A stretch of DNA of 64,000 bases from a virus. Position 1 is the first letter of the stretch. The number at the start of each line of letters is the position of its first letter. Positions 17,092-25,781 of this stretch are shown here, piece by piece. The DNA lies in the IMG/VR virus record IMGVR_UViG_3300019762_000001, positions 16,701 to 80,700 of that record, one strand, 5' to 3'. Both the position numbers and the translations under genes were made by a program. The notes below the pieces were generated by a model. The model ran no database searches and had not been told where the DNA came from. It saw only the letters and a program-made list of their open reading frames with translations.

Positions 17092-17806
17092 ATAGTTGGT
17101 CTATGCAGGTTTTTAATCCCTCCCAATCTCTCCGGTAAGAGTGAAGTGAGGCAATGTTGTGATATAGGAAGCCAGGTTCAACTCCTACCATTTCAGCCAC
17201 GTATTCCATTAGCTCCCATGCTAACCAAATATCATTTCCGAAGTGTAGGAATACATCAGCAGATCTTTGTGAGTAGATAATGTGCATTTTACCATTTCGT
17301 ATGATAAACTGATAGCCCAGTGTACAAGGTACTCTCTTCTTACCCCCGATAAAGCTTGGATCTCTAGGGTGGAATACTGGTAAATAGCATTGCCTAGAGT
17401 CACCGTGAACCCTTAGTTCATCGATTATCTTTTCCAAGTTATGGTATCTGTTTAACCTTTCATTGTAGGTATAACAAAATTCACCAGCTTTGCTAAGGAA
17501 TGGTTCCCAAGTATCTTTCCTAATTAACCAAGCCTTTCCCGGGTTAACCCAGCTACGAGATATTCTCTCAGAGAATTCTGATTTACACCAGTAAAAGTTT
17601 TGCTTTGGGTTAGATATAAATAGGTTCTCCTGGTCAGCTCTACTGGTTAAGCAGTAACTGTAGTTAAGGAGCTCCTTTGTTTGGAACTCCTCGTTATCAG
17701 CTACTCTCTGGTTTTGCATTGTCTGGGGATGAACTATTGTACCTTGTTCAGATACATCTCTCATTATCTCAGATAACAATTCTCGACAGTTACTAAATAT
17801 CCTCAT
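17078..17806 (-). CDS. ThyA-family enzyme, dCMP (hydroxy)methylase-like
   Basis: 242 residues. The catalytic segment is RVPCTLGYQF (C161), aligning with the PPCH cysteine of thymidylate synthase. Next comes YSQRSADVFLHFGNDIW: Q180, R181, S182 and D184 bind the nucleotide phosphate and base. At the place of the TS asparagine (LPFNIA) there is D192. In T4 dCMP hydroxymethylase an Asp at this place selects cytosine over uracil. H222 and Y224 match the TS HxY. So this likely acts on dCMP, making a 5-hydroxymethyl or 5-methyl form. That substrate call is inference; a diverged thymidylate synthase is the alternative. Confidence 0.7.
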   Translation of the reverse strand: MRIFSNCRELLSEIMRDVSEQGTIVHPQTMQNQRVADNEEFQTKELLNYSYCLTSRADQENLFISNPKQNFYWCKSEFSERISRSWVNPGKAWLIRKDTWEPFLSKAGEFCYTYNERLNRYHNLEKIIDELRVHGDSRQCYLPVFHPRDPSFIGGKKRVPCTLGYQFIIRNGKMHIIYSQRSADVFLHFGNDIWLAWELMEYVAEMVGVEPGFLYHNIASLHSYRRDWEGLKTCIDQLYEQG

Positions 17807-18105
17807 TATTTCTTAGGGTTAAGTACGTAAATGATATCAGTGTAGTCAGTGATATCAAAATTCTCAATAGCAGTTAAATTGCTATCGGAGCTAATCTTCA
17901 TATCAAATGGGAAAGCTGTAACAGAGTTCTCATGATACATAACTCTAGTACCTTCATGGTAGTTTTCGGGTACATCCTCTCCAACCTGTACAATAGTACC
18001 CCATTTAGACTTAGTTACATCTCCCTGAGCTTTTATTTCATCAGCTTTGATTATTACTCTTTTGCCCTGTATGGCTCCGTCCTTAATACTGTCTAATTTT
18101 TGCAT
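17806..18105 (-). CDS. GroES-like co-chaperonin, putative (T4 gp31 analogue)
   Basis: 99 residues, all beta: GKRVIIKADEIK, WGTIVQVGEDVP, a segment that fits the mobile loop zone, EGTRVMYHENSV and a final DIIYVL strand. This order resembles GroES (DRVIVK, GEVLAVG, VGDIVIF, ILAIVE). T4 supplies its own GroES substitute, gp31, to fold its capsid protein in host GroEL, and this may do the same. The gene starts one base from the ThyA-family gene. A TAGTTTA leader motif lies at 18112-18118. Confidence 0.55.
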   Translation of the reverse strand: MQKLDSIKDGAIQGKRVIIKADEIKAQGDVTKSKWGTIVQVGEDVPENYHEGTRVMYHENSVTAFPFDMKISSDSNLTAIENFDITDYTDIIYVLNPKK

Positions 18106-18142
18106 GTTCTATAGTTTATGTGTTTAAAATAGTGAATAGTAC

Positions 18143-19012
18143 TTACTTTCCTAGTTTTTTATTATACTCCCGTTTGAAAGCCCTACGCTTAGATGGGGAG
18201 ATACAGTCCTCTGGATATGGTATACTCTCTTTATATAACTTTAGATCTTTTACTAGAAGTGGTTTTCTTCCAGAGATCTTTTCCCCCTTATCATTTTCTT
18301 GTAGTTGATTAACACTTCTCAAGTGCACCTTGTACCTAATAGTTTTTGGGTCCACGGTTTTAAAGTAGTGTAAAGTTTCCAAGATCTTTTTCTCGAATTT
18401 GGTTGGGTTCTTTTTCTTTCGGAATAATCTGTCTATACTCTTGTGGTTATCATACATCACAAATGACTCAGCAACTAGGTATATGTTAGGACAAAACATT
18501 TCCAATGATACGCTTTGATCAATCCCATATACATATTCAGCTATCCTCTGTACTAAGAGGAAATCGAATAGTAACCTCTTAGTTACTTCTGAAGATCTCA
18601 GGGTCATGTATAATACAGGTACATCCCTATCCACTCTTCGAGAGAATGTCAAGGTTAATAAGCACCCCTTACCAGAACCATGGGAGTTGTCAAACAAGTA
18701 ACTGATATTGTAGTTAGTTGCTCTCTTTTTCTCCCTGGCTAGTATCTGAGATTTGATTAGGTCAAGATAATCTAAGTGGAGGTAGTTATTTATTAACTTA
18801 GTCCACTTAGCTGTAGTATACCCAAATGTAGAACCAAAGTCAAATTCAGGATCTACCCAGACCTTATTAATTTTGATGTAATGGTTATAGGCAATAATCT
18901 CTGGCCCATACAGTGAGCCTCCAGTTTCCATTACCTCATCAGATTTAAGGGCTAAGTATTCATTAATACCCTCCCAGGCTTCCTGAGTGTTTGAAAATTC
19001 TAGTTCTTTCAT
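18143..19012 (-). CDS. Hypothetical protein, possible degenerate ThyA fold
   Basis: 289 residues, no firm family. Several stretches echo thymidylate synthase: GGSLYGPEII near the N-terminus, NSHGSGKGCLLTLTF where the catalytic region would be, and VLYMTLRSSEVTKRLLFDF in place of the QRSxDxxLG segment. The key Gln and Asp are absent, so if it is a ThyA relative it is probably inactive or has another substrate. Its closeness to the active paralogue candidate at 17078-17806 would fit a heteromeric partner. The C-terminus is very basic. Confidence 0.7.
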   Translation of the reverse strand: MKELEFSNTQEAWEGINEYLALKSDEVMETGGSLYGPEIIAYNHYIKINKVWVDPEFDFGSTFGYTTAKWTKLINNYLHLDYLDLIKSQILAREKKRATNYNISYLFDNSHGSGKGCLLTLTFSRRVDRDVPVLYMTLRSSEVTKRLLFDFLLVQRIAEYVYGIDQSVSLEMFCPNIYLVAESFVMYDNHKSIDRLFRKKKNPTKFEKKILETLHYFKTVDPKTIRYKVHLRSVNQLQENDKGEKISGRKPLLVKDLKLYKESIPYPEDCISPSKRRAFKREYNKKLGK

Positions 19013-19015
19013 CGA

Positions 19016-19801
19016 TTAGTATTTAGATTTTACTCTGAATAGATTGATACGGTTCTTTTTATAGTATACCTGTATGAATCCTAGTGGAGTCATTTGCAAT
19101 GTACCTAAGCATAGTTTAAAATAGATCGTAGCAGCTTCTATTAATCTACTCTTAAACTTATTCTCATCGGTCATTACCTGATGCTGTTTCCAGGGTTTAT
19201 TCTTTAGAACATTCTTGGCCATCTGGAGTTTGTAATTGAATTGCCAGTGGGATTCTATGAGTAATGCTGTGTACTCGGAATCTACCTCTCCAAGTATATC
19301 CCCAGCGGATAGGTAATCAATATGATTCGGGTATTCTCCGGCCAGGTTAAAGAGTTTGCAGGTAGAAACTGGTTTAGCAAACCCCCCATAGTACATTGTA
19401 CTCATAGGGTCTAGGTTGGTTTCATCACCCGCCATAGCTATTTCTAACTCCCTTGGTGTAACCCCAACATAAATCAGGGTCTCAAGTAGGAATGCAGTAG
19501 TATCCGCAATTTCCTCATTGAAACCAGCAAGGTTAGCTAAACTTCTTGTACCTAAGCTCATTAGCTTTTCGTAGTATTCCCAACCTTCCCCAAGTTCCTC
19601 AGCAATTCTGCCGATGAAATCTTTTAGGATAACCTGACTCTTAGGTTCGTGTGGATTGATTGGCCACTGTGGTAGTGATTCTACCCTTACATACTCAACC
19701 ATCAATTCTTTCTGAAGGTCGAATAACACTGATATACCATCCCCGTTGTGTATTTTACTTACCAATTCTTTGGGAAGATTAGGTGCTGATTGAATGTCCA
19801 T
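19016..19801 (-). CDS. All-alpha NTP pyrophosphatase, dUTPase-like
   Basis: 261 residues. The first half is helical with LFDLQKELMVEYV, then IAEELGEGWEYYEKL and EEIADTTAFLLETLI. The paired acidic helices (EExxE type and ExxD type) are the metal site of dimeric dUTPase/MazG-fold enzymes. These hydrolyse dUTP or another dNTP to the monophosphate, which could feed the ThyA-family enzyme encoded nearby. The C-terminal 100 residues are not recognised. The gene lies 2 nt after the zinc-finger gene. Confidence 0.65.
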   Translation of the reverse strand: MDIQSAPNLPKELVSKIHNGDGISVLFDLQKELMVEYVRVESLPQWPINPHEPKSQVILKDFIGRIAEELGEGWEYYEKLMSLGTRSLANLAGFNEEIADTTAFLLETLIYVGVTPRELEIAMAGDETNLDPMSTMYYGGFAKPVSTCKLFNLAGEYPNHIDYLSAGDILGEVDSEYTALLIESHWQFNYKLQMAKNVLKNKPWKQHQVMTDENKFKSRLIEAATIYFKLCLGTLQMTPLGFIQVYYKKNRINLFRVKSKY

Positions 19802-19803
19802 GA

Positions 19804-20256
19804 TTAGCTTACTATTTTAAAATTGGTTAACTTATAATACTCGGCTTTAGCTACCTCCTTGGTAACTCCATACCTTTTAACAGCCCTCTTTATGGTTAGG
19901 TCTGAGTTTAGTTTTTTAGCAATCTTCTTTTTCATCCATATCCTCATCTCATGATTAGCTGATTTGGGTTTTTCATAAGGTTGCTCAAGATCTTTAAATG
20001 CTTGTTTCTTTTCAACAGCTGATCTTTCATTGTGTAGTTTCTGGCCCATAACAGCCTGGCATAACTCATTATCCCCGCATCTCCTACAAATAGAATCTGT
20101 GAGGTCATGTAGTTTACCAAAGCATGGGTCCTCAGATGATCCTAATTTAAAGATATCTGATGAGATGGGTTTCAACAAGTCTACCCCAGTTTCTGAGATA
20201 GTATTTCTTGCTTCCCTTTCACCCTCTGGTTTATTTACTTTTTTCTTCTTAGCCAT
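19804..20256 (-). CDS. Small Cys-cluster protein
   Basis: 150 residues. The central part has DPCFGKLHDLTDSICRRCG then ELCQAVM, a four-Cys cluster that likely binds zinc or an Fe-S centre. The N-terminus is Lys-rich and the C-terminus is a basic helical region that could be helix-turn-helix (IKRAVKRYGVTKEVAKAEYY). Similar Cys clusters occur in small viral and phage proteins of unknown role. DNA binding is plausible. It overlaps the helicase gene by 22 nt. Confidence 0.75.
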   Translation of the reverse strand: MAKKKKVNKPEGEREARNTISETGVDLLKPISSDIFKLGSSEDPCFGKLHDLTDSICRRCGDNELCQAVMGQKLHNERSAVEKKQAFKDLEQPYEKPKSANHEMRIWMKKKIAKKLNSDLTIKRAVKRYGVTKEVAKAEYYKLTNFKIVS

Positions 20257-21716
20257 TTTCTATATGCTTTTGTTTTTAATAGTACTTTCCTGTATAGTTG
20301 AATAACTTTAAACTTCTCTTGGATATAATAGTTAACCCTATGATTAGAATGTCTTTTAAGGTATGTTCCCTCATCCATGAAGTCTTCCATGTAGGTCTTC
20401 TTCTTTGACTCATGTTTTCTTTCACCTCGACCCATTATCTGTATTAGGTTCTCCTGTGAGTCACCAGCCCCGGCATTTAGGAGGCATTTCAGTAAGGGTA
20501 GGTTTTTACCGCGTTTAATGATCATGGATGAGATTAGTATGTCTATATCTCCATCCTTAAACATCTTTATAATGTCCTTTCTACCTTTAGTCTTATGGTG
20601 CACTGCAGCTATAGTATATTTACTCCCTAGCTGTTCTTCGAATAGTTCATGTAGTATTTCAATGTGCTCATGGAATTGAGCTACTACAAGTAATGGAAAT
20701 CTATTTCTCTGTAAGTTATATAAAGTTCTTATCAGTATCTTTAGATTTCTATCCCGGTTAGTAGTAATACCCTCATGGTATTGAGCCTGCCAATCATTAC
20801 CAGATAGCTTTTTGGTGTTACCAGGTGTTATCTTTATAACTAGTGGAGTGGAGTGCCCTAGTTTTACCAATTCTTCCTTTGTAATTACAAATCGTTCTGG
20901 CCCAAAGTAAGATTCTAAGTTAAGGTTTTTTGGTTTATCTTTAACCAACTTACTGGTAAAGATAGATCCTGATAATCCAACCCTGATTGTAGCATTTATA
21001 CAGGCTTCCAATACTCGTTTATAAGATTTGTTATCAGCAAGGTCAGCCTCATCTACCAGCACCATCTCATATTGAGCCAACATCCGTTTCATCTTTGCTA
21101 GGTTCTGTGAGATAGTTTGTACCATCCCAACTGTGAACCTGTTCCAGTCTTTCTCTTTACCCCTTACAAATCCAGCGTCATCCCCCACTAGCTCTGGTAT
21201 CTCAGTATGAAATTGGGTATAAAGATCTGAGTCATTGATTAATACTAGAGCTTTCTTTTTACGGCCAAAGGATTGATATATACCAGCTGTAATCATAGTT
21301 TTACCAGCATTTGTGGCAGCCTTTATAACCCCCCTATGCCATGGTATACTTGTACCTGGGATAGTGTTATGAACTATAGAGGAGATAGCCTCATGCTGAT
21401 ATGGTCTGGGAGTAAGTCCCCCGATTACGTCTGGGATAATAGGGTTCTTTTCTACATCATCTCGTTCATCAACATAGGTTATATCTACTTCGTACTTTTC
21501 TAAGAACTCAAGAACTCTATCCAGTAGCCCAGTCCTAAATGCCCCCCTATCATTTATATAGTGGAACATACCATCCCACCCTTTAGGCATATACCTCCGG
21601 ATATGGAAGGCGGATGGGTGTTTTACTGAGAAATACTTATAAGCTGCTAAGATAATCTTACGATCTCCGGTTAAGAAGCATTGCTTATTAGTGATACCGA
21701 TTTTTATTTTACTCAT
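20235..21716 (-). CDS. SF2 DNA helicase, UvsW-like
   Basis: 493 residues. The helicase core shows a Q-like motif RPYQHEAI, Walker A KAATNAGKTM (132-141), DEAD box VDEADLAD (222-225), GLSGSIF (motif III) and the C-terminal motifs GRKDIIKMFKDGDIDILISS and IQIMGRGERK (motif VI). The N-terminal region before the core matches the small UvsW-type domain. T4 UvsW unwinds R-loops and branch-migrates recombination intermediates. It overlaps both neighbours. Confidence 0.9.
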   Translation of the reverse strand: MSKIKIGITNKQCFLTGDRKIILAAYKYFSVKHPSAFHIRRYMPKGWDGMFHYINDRGAFRTGLLDRVLEFLEKYEVDITYVDERDDVEKNPIIPDVIGGLTPRPYQHEAISSIVHNTIPGTSIPWHRGVIKAATNAGKTMITAGIYQSFGRKKKALVLINDSDLYTQFHTEIPELVGDDAGFVRGKEKDWNRFTVGMVQTISQNLAKMKRMLAQYEMVLVDEADLADNKSYKRVLEACINATIRVGLSGSIFTSKLVKDKPKNLNLESYFGPERFVITKEELVKLGHSTPLVIKITPGNTKKLSGNDWQAQYHEGITTNRDRNLKILIRTLYNLQRNRFPLLVVAQFHEHIEILHELFEEQLGSKYTIAAVHHKTKGRKDIIKMFKDGDIDILISSMIIKRGKNLPLLKCLLNAGAGDSQENLIQIMGRGERKHESKKKTYMEDFMDEGTYLKRHSNHRVNYYIQEKFKVIQLYRKVLLKTKAYRKWLRRKK

Positions 21717-22563
21717 TACTCATGGATTTTAAAGTATCCCAGAAATTACTGTTATCTTTCTTCTTTCTCTCAGGATTTACTTTTAAGTTGTTTTCATATA
21801 GATATTTAGATAATCTCTTCTTTGCTGCATCACCCACTAATTGTACAGGATCTGGTATACCATCTCTATAACTGAACCCAGCAAACTGAGCTTCTAGGTA
21901 ATCCTTATAGGTTACTCCTATCTCTTCAGCTATCATACGGGTTTTATAGAAGTATAGGTATTTCTCCCTATTGTCTAAGTAGGATTCTCCCATGCCAGTT
22001 TTCTGGTAAATCTTCTGAACGTAGTAATCGTGGATTGATTTGGTTGCATTTGGTTTATCATCATCCTTCAGTATTAGGTCAGCTTCATAGGAACTAGCTA
22101 TACCCTCGTACATATTAGGGATTTTGTTTAATGAGAATTTTTGCATTTTACTAAGGGCCTTAGTAATGTAGATAGTGAAGCCCTCTTTTTTTGAAAGCTG
22201 AAATGAATTGGAGAAGTCTAAGGCCTGTGCAGTTATTTCTTTTATTATACCCCATTCCCGGGCATTTTGGTTTATCAACCTAACCCCCCGGTGTTTAGCT
22301 TTTACTCTTGAGGCATGTATAATCTTGGACATTAGGTATGCGTCACTCTTATCGGATTTTAGTATGGTGTTAGCTTTTCTCTCCATCCTCTCATTGGTTA
22401 TTACCATTGATCGATTTACTAGGGAATATCTCTTGGACTCTGTAGATATGTCCATTGCTAGTTGTTTACTATTAAAGTTAAGTAGTTTATCCCCCTCTAA
22501 TAACTTCTCTAATACTAGAACTAAGTCCGATTCCTTGATATGTATGCTAGGATCTCTTCTCAT
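21709..22563 (-). CDS. Hypothetical replication-block protein
   Basis: 284 residues, helical and charged, no recognised family. It lies exactly between the UvsW-like helicase and the primase and overlaps both, so it is translated with them. That place would suit a helicase-loader or primosome accessory protein, but no motif in it proves this. Confidence 0.75.
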   Translation of the reverse strand: MRRDPSIHIKESDLVLVLEKLLEGDKLLNFNSKQLAMDISTESKRYSLVNRSMVITNERMERKANTILKSDKSDAYLMSKIIHASRVKAKHRGVRLINQNAREWGIIKEITAQALDFSNSFQLSKKEGFTIYITKALSKMQKFSLNKIPNMYEGIASSYEADLILKDDDKPNATKSIHDYYVQKIYQKTGMGESYLDNREKYLYFYKTRMIAEEIGVTYKDYLEAQFAGFSYRDGIPDPVQLVGDAAKKRLSKYLYENNLKVNPERKKKDNSNFWDTLKSMSNE

Positions 22564-23509
22564 GTTGTAGCTGTATTTTAAGTTTTAATAAATCCATATG
22601 GCTCATCCATTCAGCCTGTTGCTCTAGGGCTTTAGTAGATGGTTTCCCTATATCATTAACATCCTTTTCTTCAGGTAATAGGAGTACCTTTAGTTTCTTA
22701 TGGAATGATAATTCCATGGCTAACTCGATAGCCTCTTTAAGAGCATCTGGGTCCAGTATGATAACTATCTTCTCAGCTTTTGAGGATAATATCTTATCCT
22801 TTTGCCATGGTGATAGTTTCTTACCACCGGCCCCTATTGCATGATCACCTAGGGTTTCCGCATTTATTGCCGACTCTACTAGGTAAATCTTTTTGTATAG
22901 GTTTAAAGCACTTATATTATATATAGCCATAGATTTACCAAGGCCAATATCTTCCTTTGTGGGGTTGTTAAACTTTGGGCCATTGCCTATTACCCTACGG
23001 GCATTAAAATATACTACCTTACCATTGACAAAGTATGGGATAATTAAATGCCCTTTATATTTACCCTTAGTACAGTATCCCCAGCCCTTTAGAGCAACTT
23101 TGTTTGGGTTAAACCCCCGCTTTTGAACATACCTCCTCATCACTTTAGCCATTTCACTTGAGCCTAAAGAAAGTATCCGATATGATTCTGGTAATATAGA
23201 ATCTACCTTTGGAGCAACTAGCTCATACTTTGGTTCTTTGTACTCGAGTTGTTCTTGCTTATTAAGTATTTTAAAAGCCTCGTTATACTCAACCCTTTCA
23301 AATTTTGCAATCAGTTCTATGAGTCGTGGCTTATGGCCACATACAAAGCAATTACTCTTATTACTTCCGATGTGAACTCCGAACTTATCATGCTTACCGC
23401 ACTTTGGGCAATCTCCCTTAAGCCAACCATTCCGATACTTGTGCATACCCATACGGGTTAGGAAGTATCGGAATAATTTATTTTTTGTTTCTCTAGTGAA
23501 CCTAGCCAA
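22547..23509 (-). CDS. DnaG-like primase
   Basis: 320 residues. N-terminal zinc finger: CPKCG (C34, C37) and CFVCG (C54, C57). A catalytic TOPRIM-like part follows: YLVESAINAETL with the catalytic Glu, a GAGGK loop and VIILDPDA with the Asp pair. It makes RNA primers for the polymerase and would work with the DnaB-like helicase whose stop codon it overlaps. The frame begins with TTG at 23509. An ATG at 23452 would still keep the zinc finger, so the start is uncertain. Confidence 0.88.
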   Translation of the reverse strand: MARFTRETKNKLFRYFLTRMGMHKYRNGWLKGDCPKCGKHDKFGVHIGSNKSNCFVCGHKPRLIELIAKFERVEYNEAFKILNKQEQLEYKEPKYELVAPKVDSILPESYRILSLGSSEMAKVMRRYVQKRGFNPNKVALKGWGYCTKGKYKGHLIIPYFVNGKVVYFNARRVIGNGPKFNNPTKEDIGLGKSMAIYNISALNLYKKIYLVESAINAETLGDHAIGAGGKKLSPWQKDKILSSKAEKIVIILDPDALKEAIELAMELSFHKKLKVLLLPEEKDVNDIGKPSTKALEQQAEWMSHMDLLKLKIQLQHEKRS

Positions 23510-24938
23510 GATCCCCTCCTTTCTTTATCTTATCGTTACCCTCATCCGAGGTATTATAACCAGATAGTTTATCACCTGAGAATCCAGCCCAGTTCTCATT
23601 CCAAAGTTTCCTTTGATCAGAGGTAAACTCTGTCATAACCTGTGTAGCTTCTTTTACCATGAATAGAGCTCTTCCCTCCTGGAGTCCATCTCGTTGCTCT
23701 ATTAGTTCCATCCTCATTACACCCTGCTCAACTTCTTCTTCAGATCTGTTTAGTCCGAACATAGCATGTACATGTCTACCGATCTCTGTACACTTTGCTA
23801 AGTCATTTGATTCATACCTTGTTGCCCGTTTTTTGTAAGCATCTGCTTTAACATGATGAGGTGTCCAGGTATGTATGATATCTCGTTCATTGGCTAAGTT
23901 AGCTATATCCAGGTAAGCATCTGAGATACGATTATGGTCATCTATCTTTCCAGATATAGCAGCCATAAGCCCAAGGTAGTCAATGATTAGTATTTCTGGT
24001 TCAAAGTTGTTTTCCCTTTTCTGCTCATCGAGTACTGCCCTAAAGTCATTAGCTGTACTAAATGCTGGCATCCTTTTGATAAATACTTCTCCACCTAGCC
24101 TTTTATATTTACGTAACCTTTTCTGTACTTCTTTATCGTATTGGCCACTCATTAATTCACGTTTGTTTTTATTCATGATGGATTGTTCCAAACGTAAGGT
24201 AAATCCATCCTGGCCATTCTCAAGGTCAAATACTGCTATCTTATACTTCCTCTTGAGATAACCCCGGATAATATTAACCATTGCCCCCGTCTTAAACTTC
24301 TTTGGCCTATCGACTATTACTATGATAGAACCCCTTTCATAGCCACCGGCATTGGTTAGGTCGTTTATTTGCTTGAACGGAGTTGGTATAATAACTCCCT
24401 CTGTTTGCCTTTCAGCCTGACGATTCTTGATATCCTTGATTAGATAAGTTCCCTCATCTTTTTTCTGTTTAAGCTTTGGAGCAACAGCTTTTTGTACTTT
24501 CTGAGATAGCTGGCTATACTCGTGGTAATTGGTTAGATCCGCATTTTCTACTAAGTCTTTTAGCTCAACAAATTGAGCAAACTTTTCAGCTTTCTTTAGA
24601 ATCTCTAGACCATCTTCTGCGTGCTTAGAGTATAAATCTTTAACTATACCATTTATCTCACTAGTATCTTCCTTAGTTAAATGCTCAGCATATTCCTGCA
24701 TTAAGTAAACTTCTCTTAATTCCTCTAAGAGAATGGATTTACTTGGGATCTTTCTGTTTTTCTTAAAATACTTCTTTAGTGCATAGGCAATTATATTGTG
24801 TTGTAATAAAGTAAAATAATGATACTCATAAAGAGCTACCACTTTAGGGCCTAATACCCTGTCAGTTAAAGTAAACCTTAATAAGTCTTCTTGGAATTCC
24901 GAGGTAAACTCGAATTTAATTCCCTTATTTTTAGCCAT
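23502..24938 (-). CDS. DnaB-like replicative helicase (T4 gp41 type)
   Basis: 478 residues. The N-terminal helical domain (about 1-160) is followed by a RecA-like motor: Walker A is the variant RPKKFKTG (211-218), FDLENGQ follows, Walker B is ILIIDYLGLMAA, and TPHHVKADA and HVHAMFGLNR match later motifs. It unwinds DNA ahead of the fork as a hexamer together with the adjacent primase. The Walker A lacks the usual glycines but keeps KT. It is the first gene of the minus-strand replication block, with a TAGTTTA leader motif at 24946-24952. Confidence 0.88.
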   Translation of the reverse strand: MAKNKGIKFEFTSEFQEDLLRFTLTDRVLGPKVVALYEYHYFTLLQHNIIAYALKKYFKKNRKIPSKSILLEELREVYLMQEYAEHLTKEDTSEINGIVKDLYSKHAEDGLEILKKAEKFAQFVELKDLVENADLTNYHEYSQLSQKVQKAVAPKLKQKKDEGTYLIKDIKNRQAERQTEGVIIPTPFKQINDLTNAGGYERGSIIVIVDRPKKFKTGAMVNIIRGYLKRKYKIAVFDLENGQDGFTLRLEQSIMNKNKRELMSGQYDKEVQKRLRKYKRLGGEVFIKRMPAFSTANDFRAVLDEQKRENNFEPEILIIDYLGLMAAISGKIDDHNRISDAYLDIANLANERDIIHTWTPHHVKADAYKKRATRYESNDLAKCTEIGRHVHAMFGLNRSEEEVEQGVMRMELIEQRDGLQEGRALFMVKEATQVMTEFTSDQRKLWNENWAGFSGDKLSGYNTSDEGNDKIKKGGDLG

Positions 24939-24997
24939 GTTTTAATAGTTTAGTATTGCAGTATCATAATAGTATTCCTGGATTTAGTATATATTCC

Positions 24998-25012
24998 TAC
25001 TGGAGTCCAGTA
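24998..25012. promoter_or_regulatory. Perfect palindrome, operator candidate
   Basis: TACTGGA, one base, TCCAGTA. It sits in the 198-bp space between the divergent helicase and sigma-like genes, where a repressor or activator site would be expected. Confidence 0.4.
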
Positions 25013-25047
25013 AGTTAGCTATAGGTAGATTCAATTTATACCCTGTA

Positions 25048-25081
25048 ATTCTTTTTTACTTGAGAATTTTAGATATATTTG
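25048..25081 (+). promoter_or_regulatory. Phage promoter, ATTCTwTTTTA class
   Basis: ATTCTTTTTTA at 25048-25058 and TATATTTG at 25074-25081. The distance from TTCT to TATATTTG is 25 nt, the same as in the promoters at 61598 and 63110, whose upstream element differs by one base. It is placed to transcribe the sigma-like gene with a leader of about 48 nt. Confidence 0.6.
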
Positions 25082-25136
25082 TAAAGTTATTAATAAACAA
25101 ACATATGCTTATATAGTATATAAAACTAAAGTTATT

Positions 25137-25778
25137 ATGGAATTACATCGATTAAAGCCCCTTAAGGATGGCTTCCCAGAAGAGCTCTTCAATAAGATCT
25201 ATCTGGAAGTTCAACCCCTTAAGCACAAACTAATCTCTGGCATAGACTGCAGGAGATTGGGAGTTTCAAAGGATATAGTTGAATCCTGGTTTGATGATAA
25301 AATACTTTATGTGTTTAATAAGTATTTTGATGAGAAGCCGGACACAATAAAAGGCTATGTGCTTAGCTCCCTATCAACATTTAAGTATAGGGTTTTGAGA
25401 AAAGCCTACCAGGCGGATATTCATGAGAATTTGGTAGAGCTAGAGGGTGAGAAAGAACTCATTAATATTATACCAGATGAAAGTGAGATGAATGAAGCGG
25501 AGTTATTCTTAGAGTTAGCCCATTCCTTTATGCAGAAGGCATTAACCGAGGATGCTTTATTGGTTTATGAACTCCAATTAAATCCCCCACCGTTTATTTT
25601 AAAACGGCTAAAAAACCCAAACTCAAGGATACCAACTTGTTTATTGTCGGATTTCTTGGGTTTGGGCGATAGTAGAGATTCTTTAGATTACGTTAATAGC
25701 TTGAGGGAGGAAATTACCATGGCTATAAAACAAGCTAGGGAGTACTTTAAAGAATCTGGTGTTTGCTTAGTTGAGTAA
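25137..25778 (+). CDS. Sigma-factor-like protein
   Basis: 213 residues. The central IKGYVLSSLSTFKYRVLRKA (about 72-91) resembles sigma region 2. Near the C-terminus, LLSDFLGLGDSRDSLDYVNS and the helix LREEITMAIKQAREYF resemble the region 4 helix-turn-helix. The arrangement and size recall small phage sigma factors such as T4 gp55. It is the only plus-strand gene between two long minus-strand blocks, has its own promoter, and ends 3 nt from the converging adhesin gene. It could direct host RNA polymerase to phage promoters. The similarity is weak by eye. Confidence 0.55.
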   Translation: MELHRLKPLKDGFPEELFNKIYLEVQPLKHKLISGIDCRRLGVSKDIVESWFDDKILYVFNKYFDEKPDTIKGYVLSSLSTFKYRVLRKAYQADIHENLVELEGEKELINIIPDESEMNEAELFLELAHSFMQKALTEDALLVYELQLNPPPFILKRLKNPNSRIPTCLLSDFLGLGDSRDSLDYVNSLREEITMAIKQAREYFKESGVCLVE

Positions 25779-25781
25779 CCC

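Noticed and set aside
23502-24938. Loss of Walker A in the DnaB-like helicase as a novelty
   Set aside because: RPKxFKTG-type loops keep the key KT and, from memory, occur in other phage helicases of this type.
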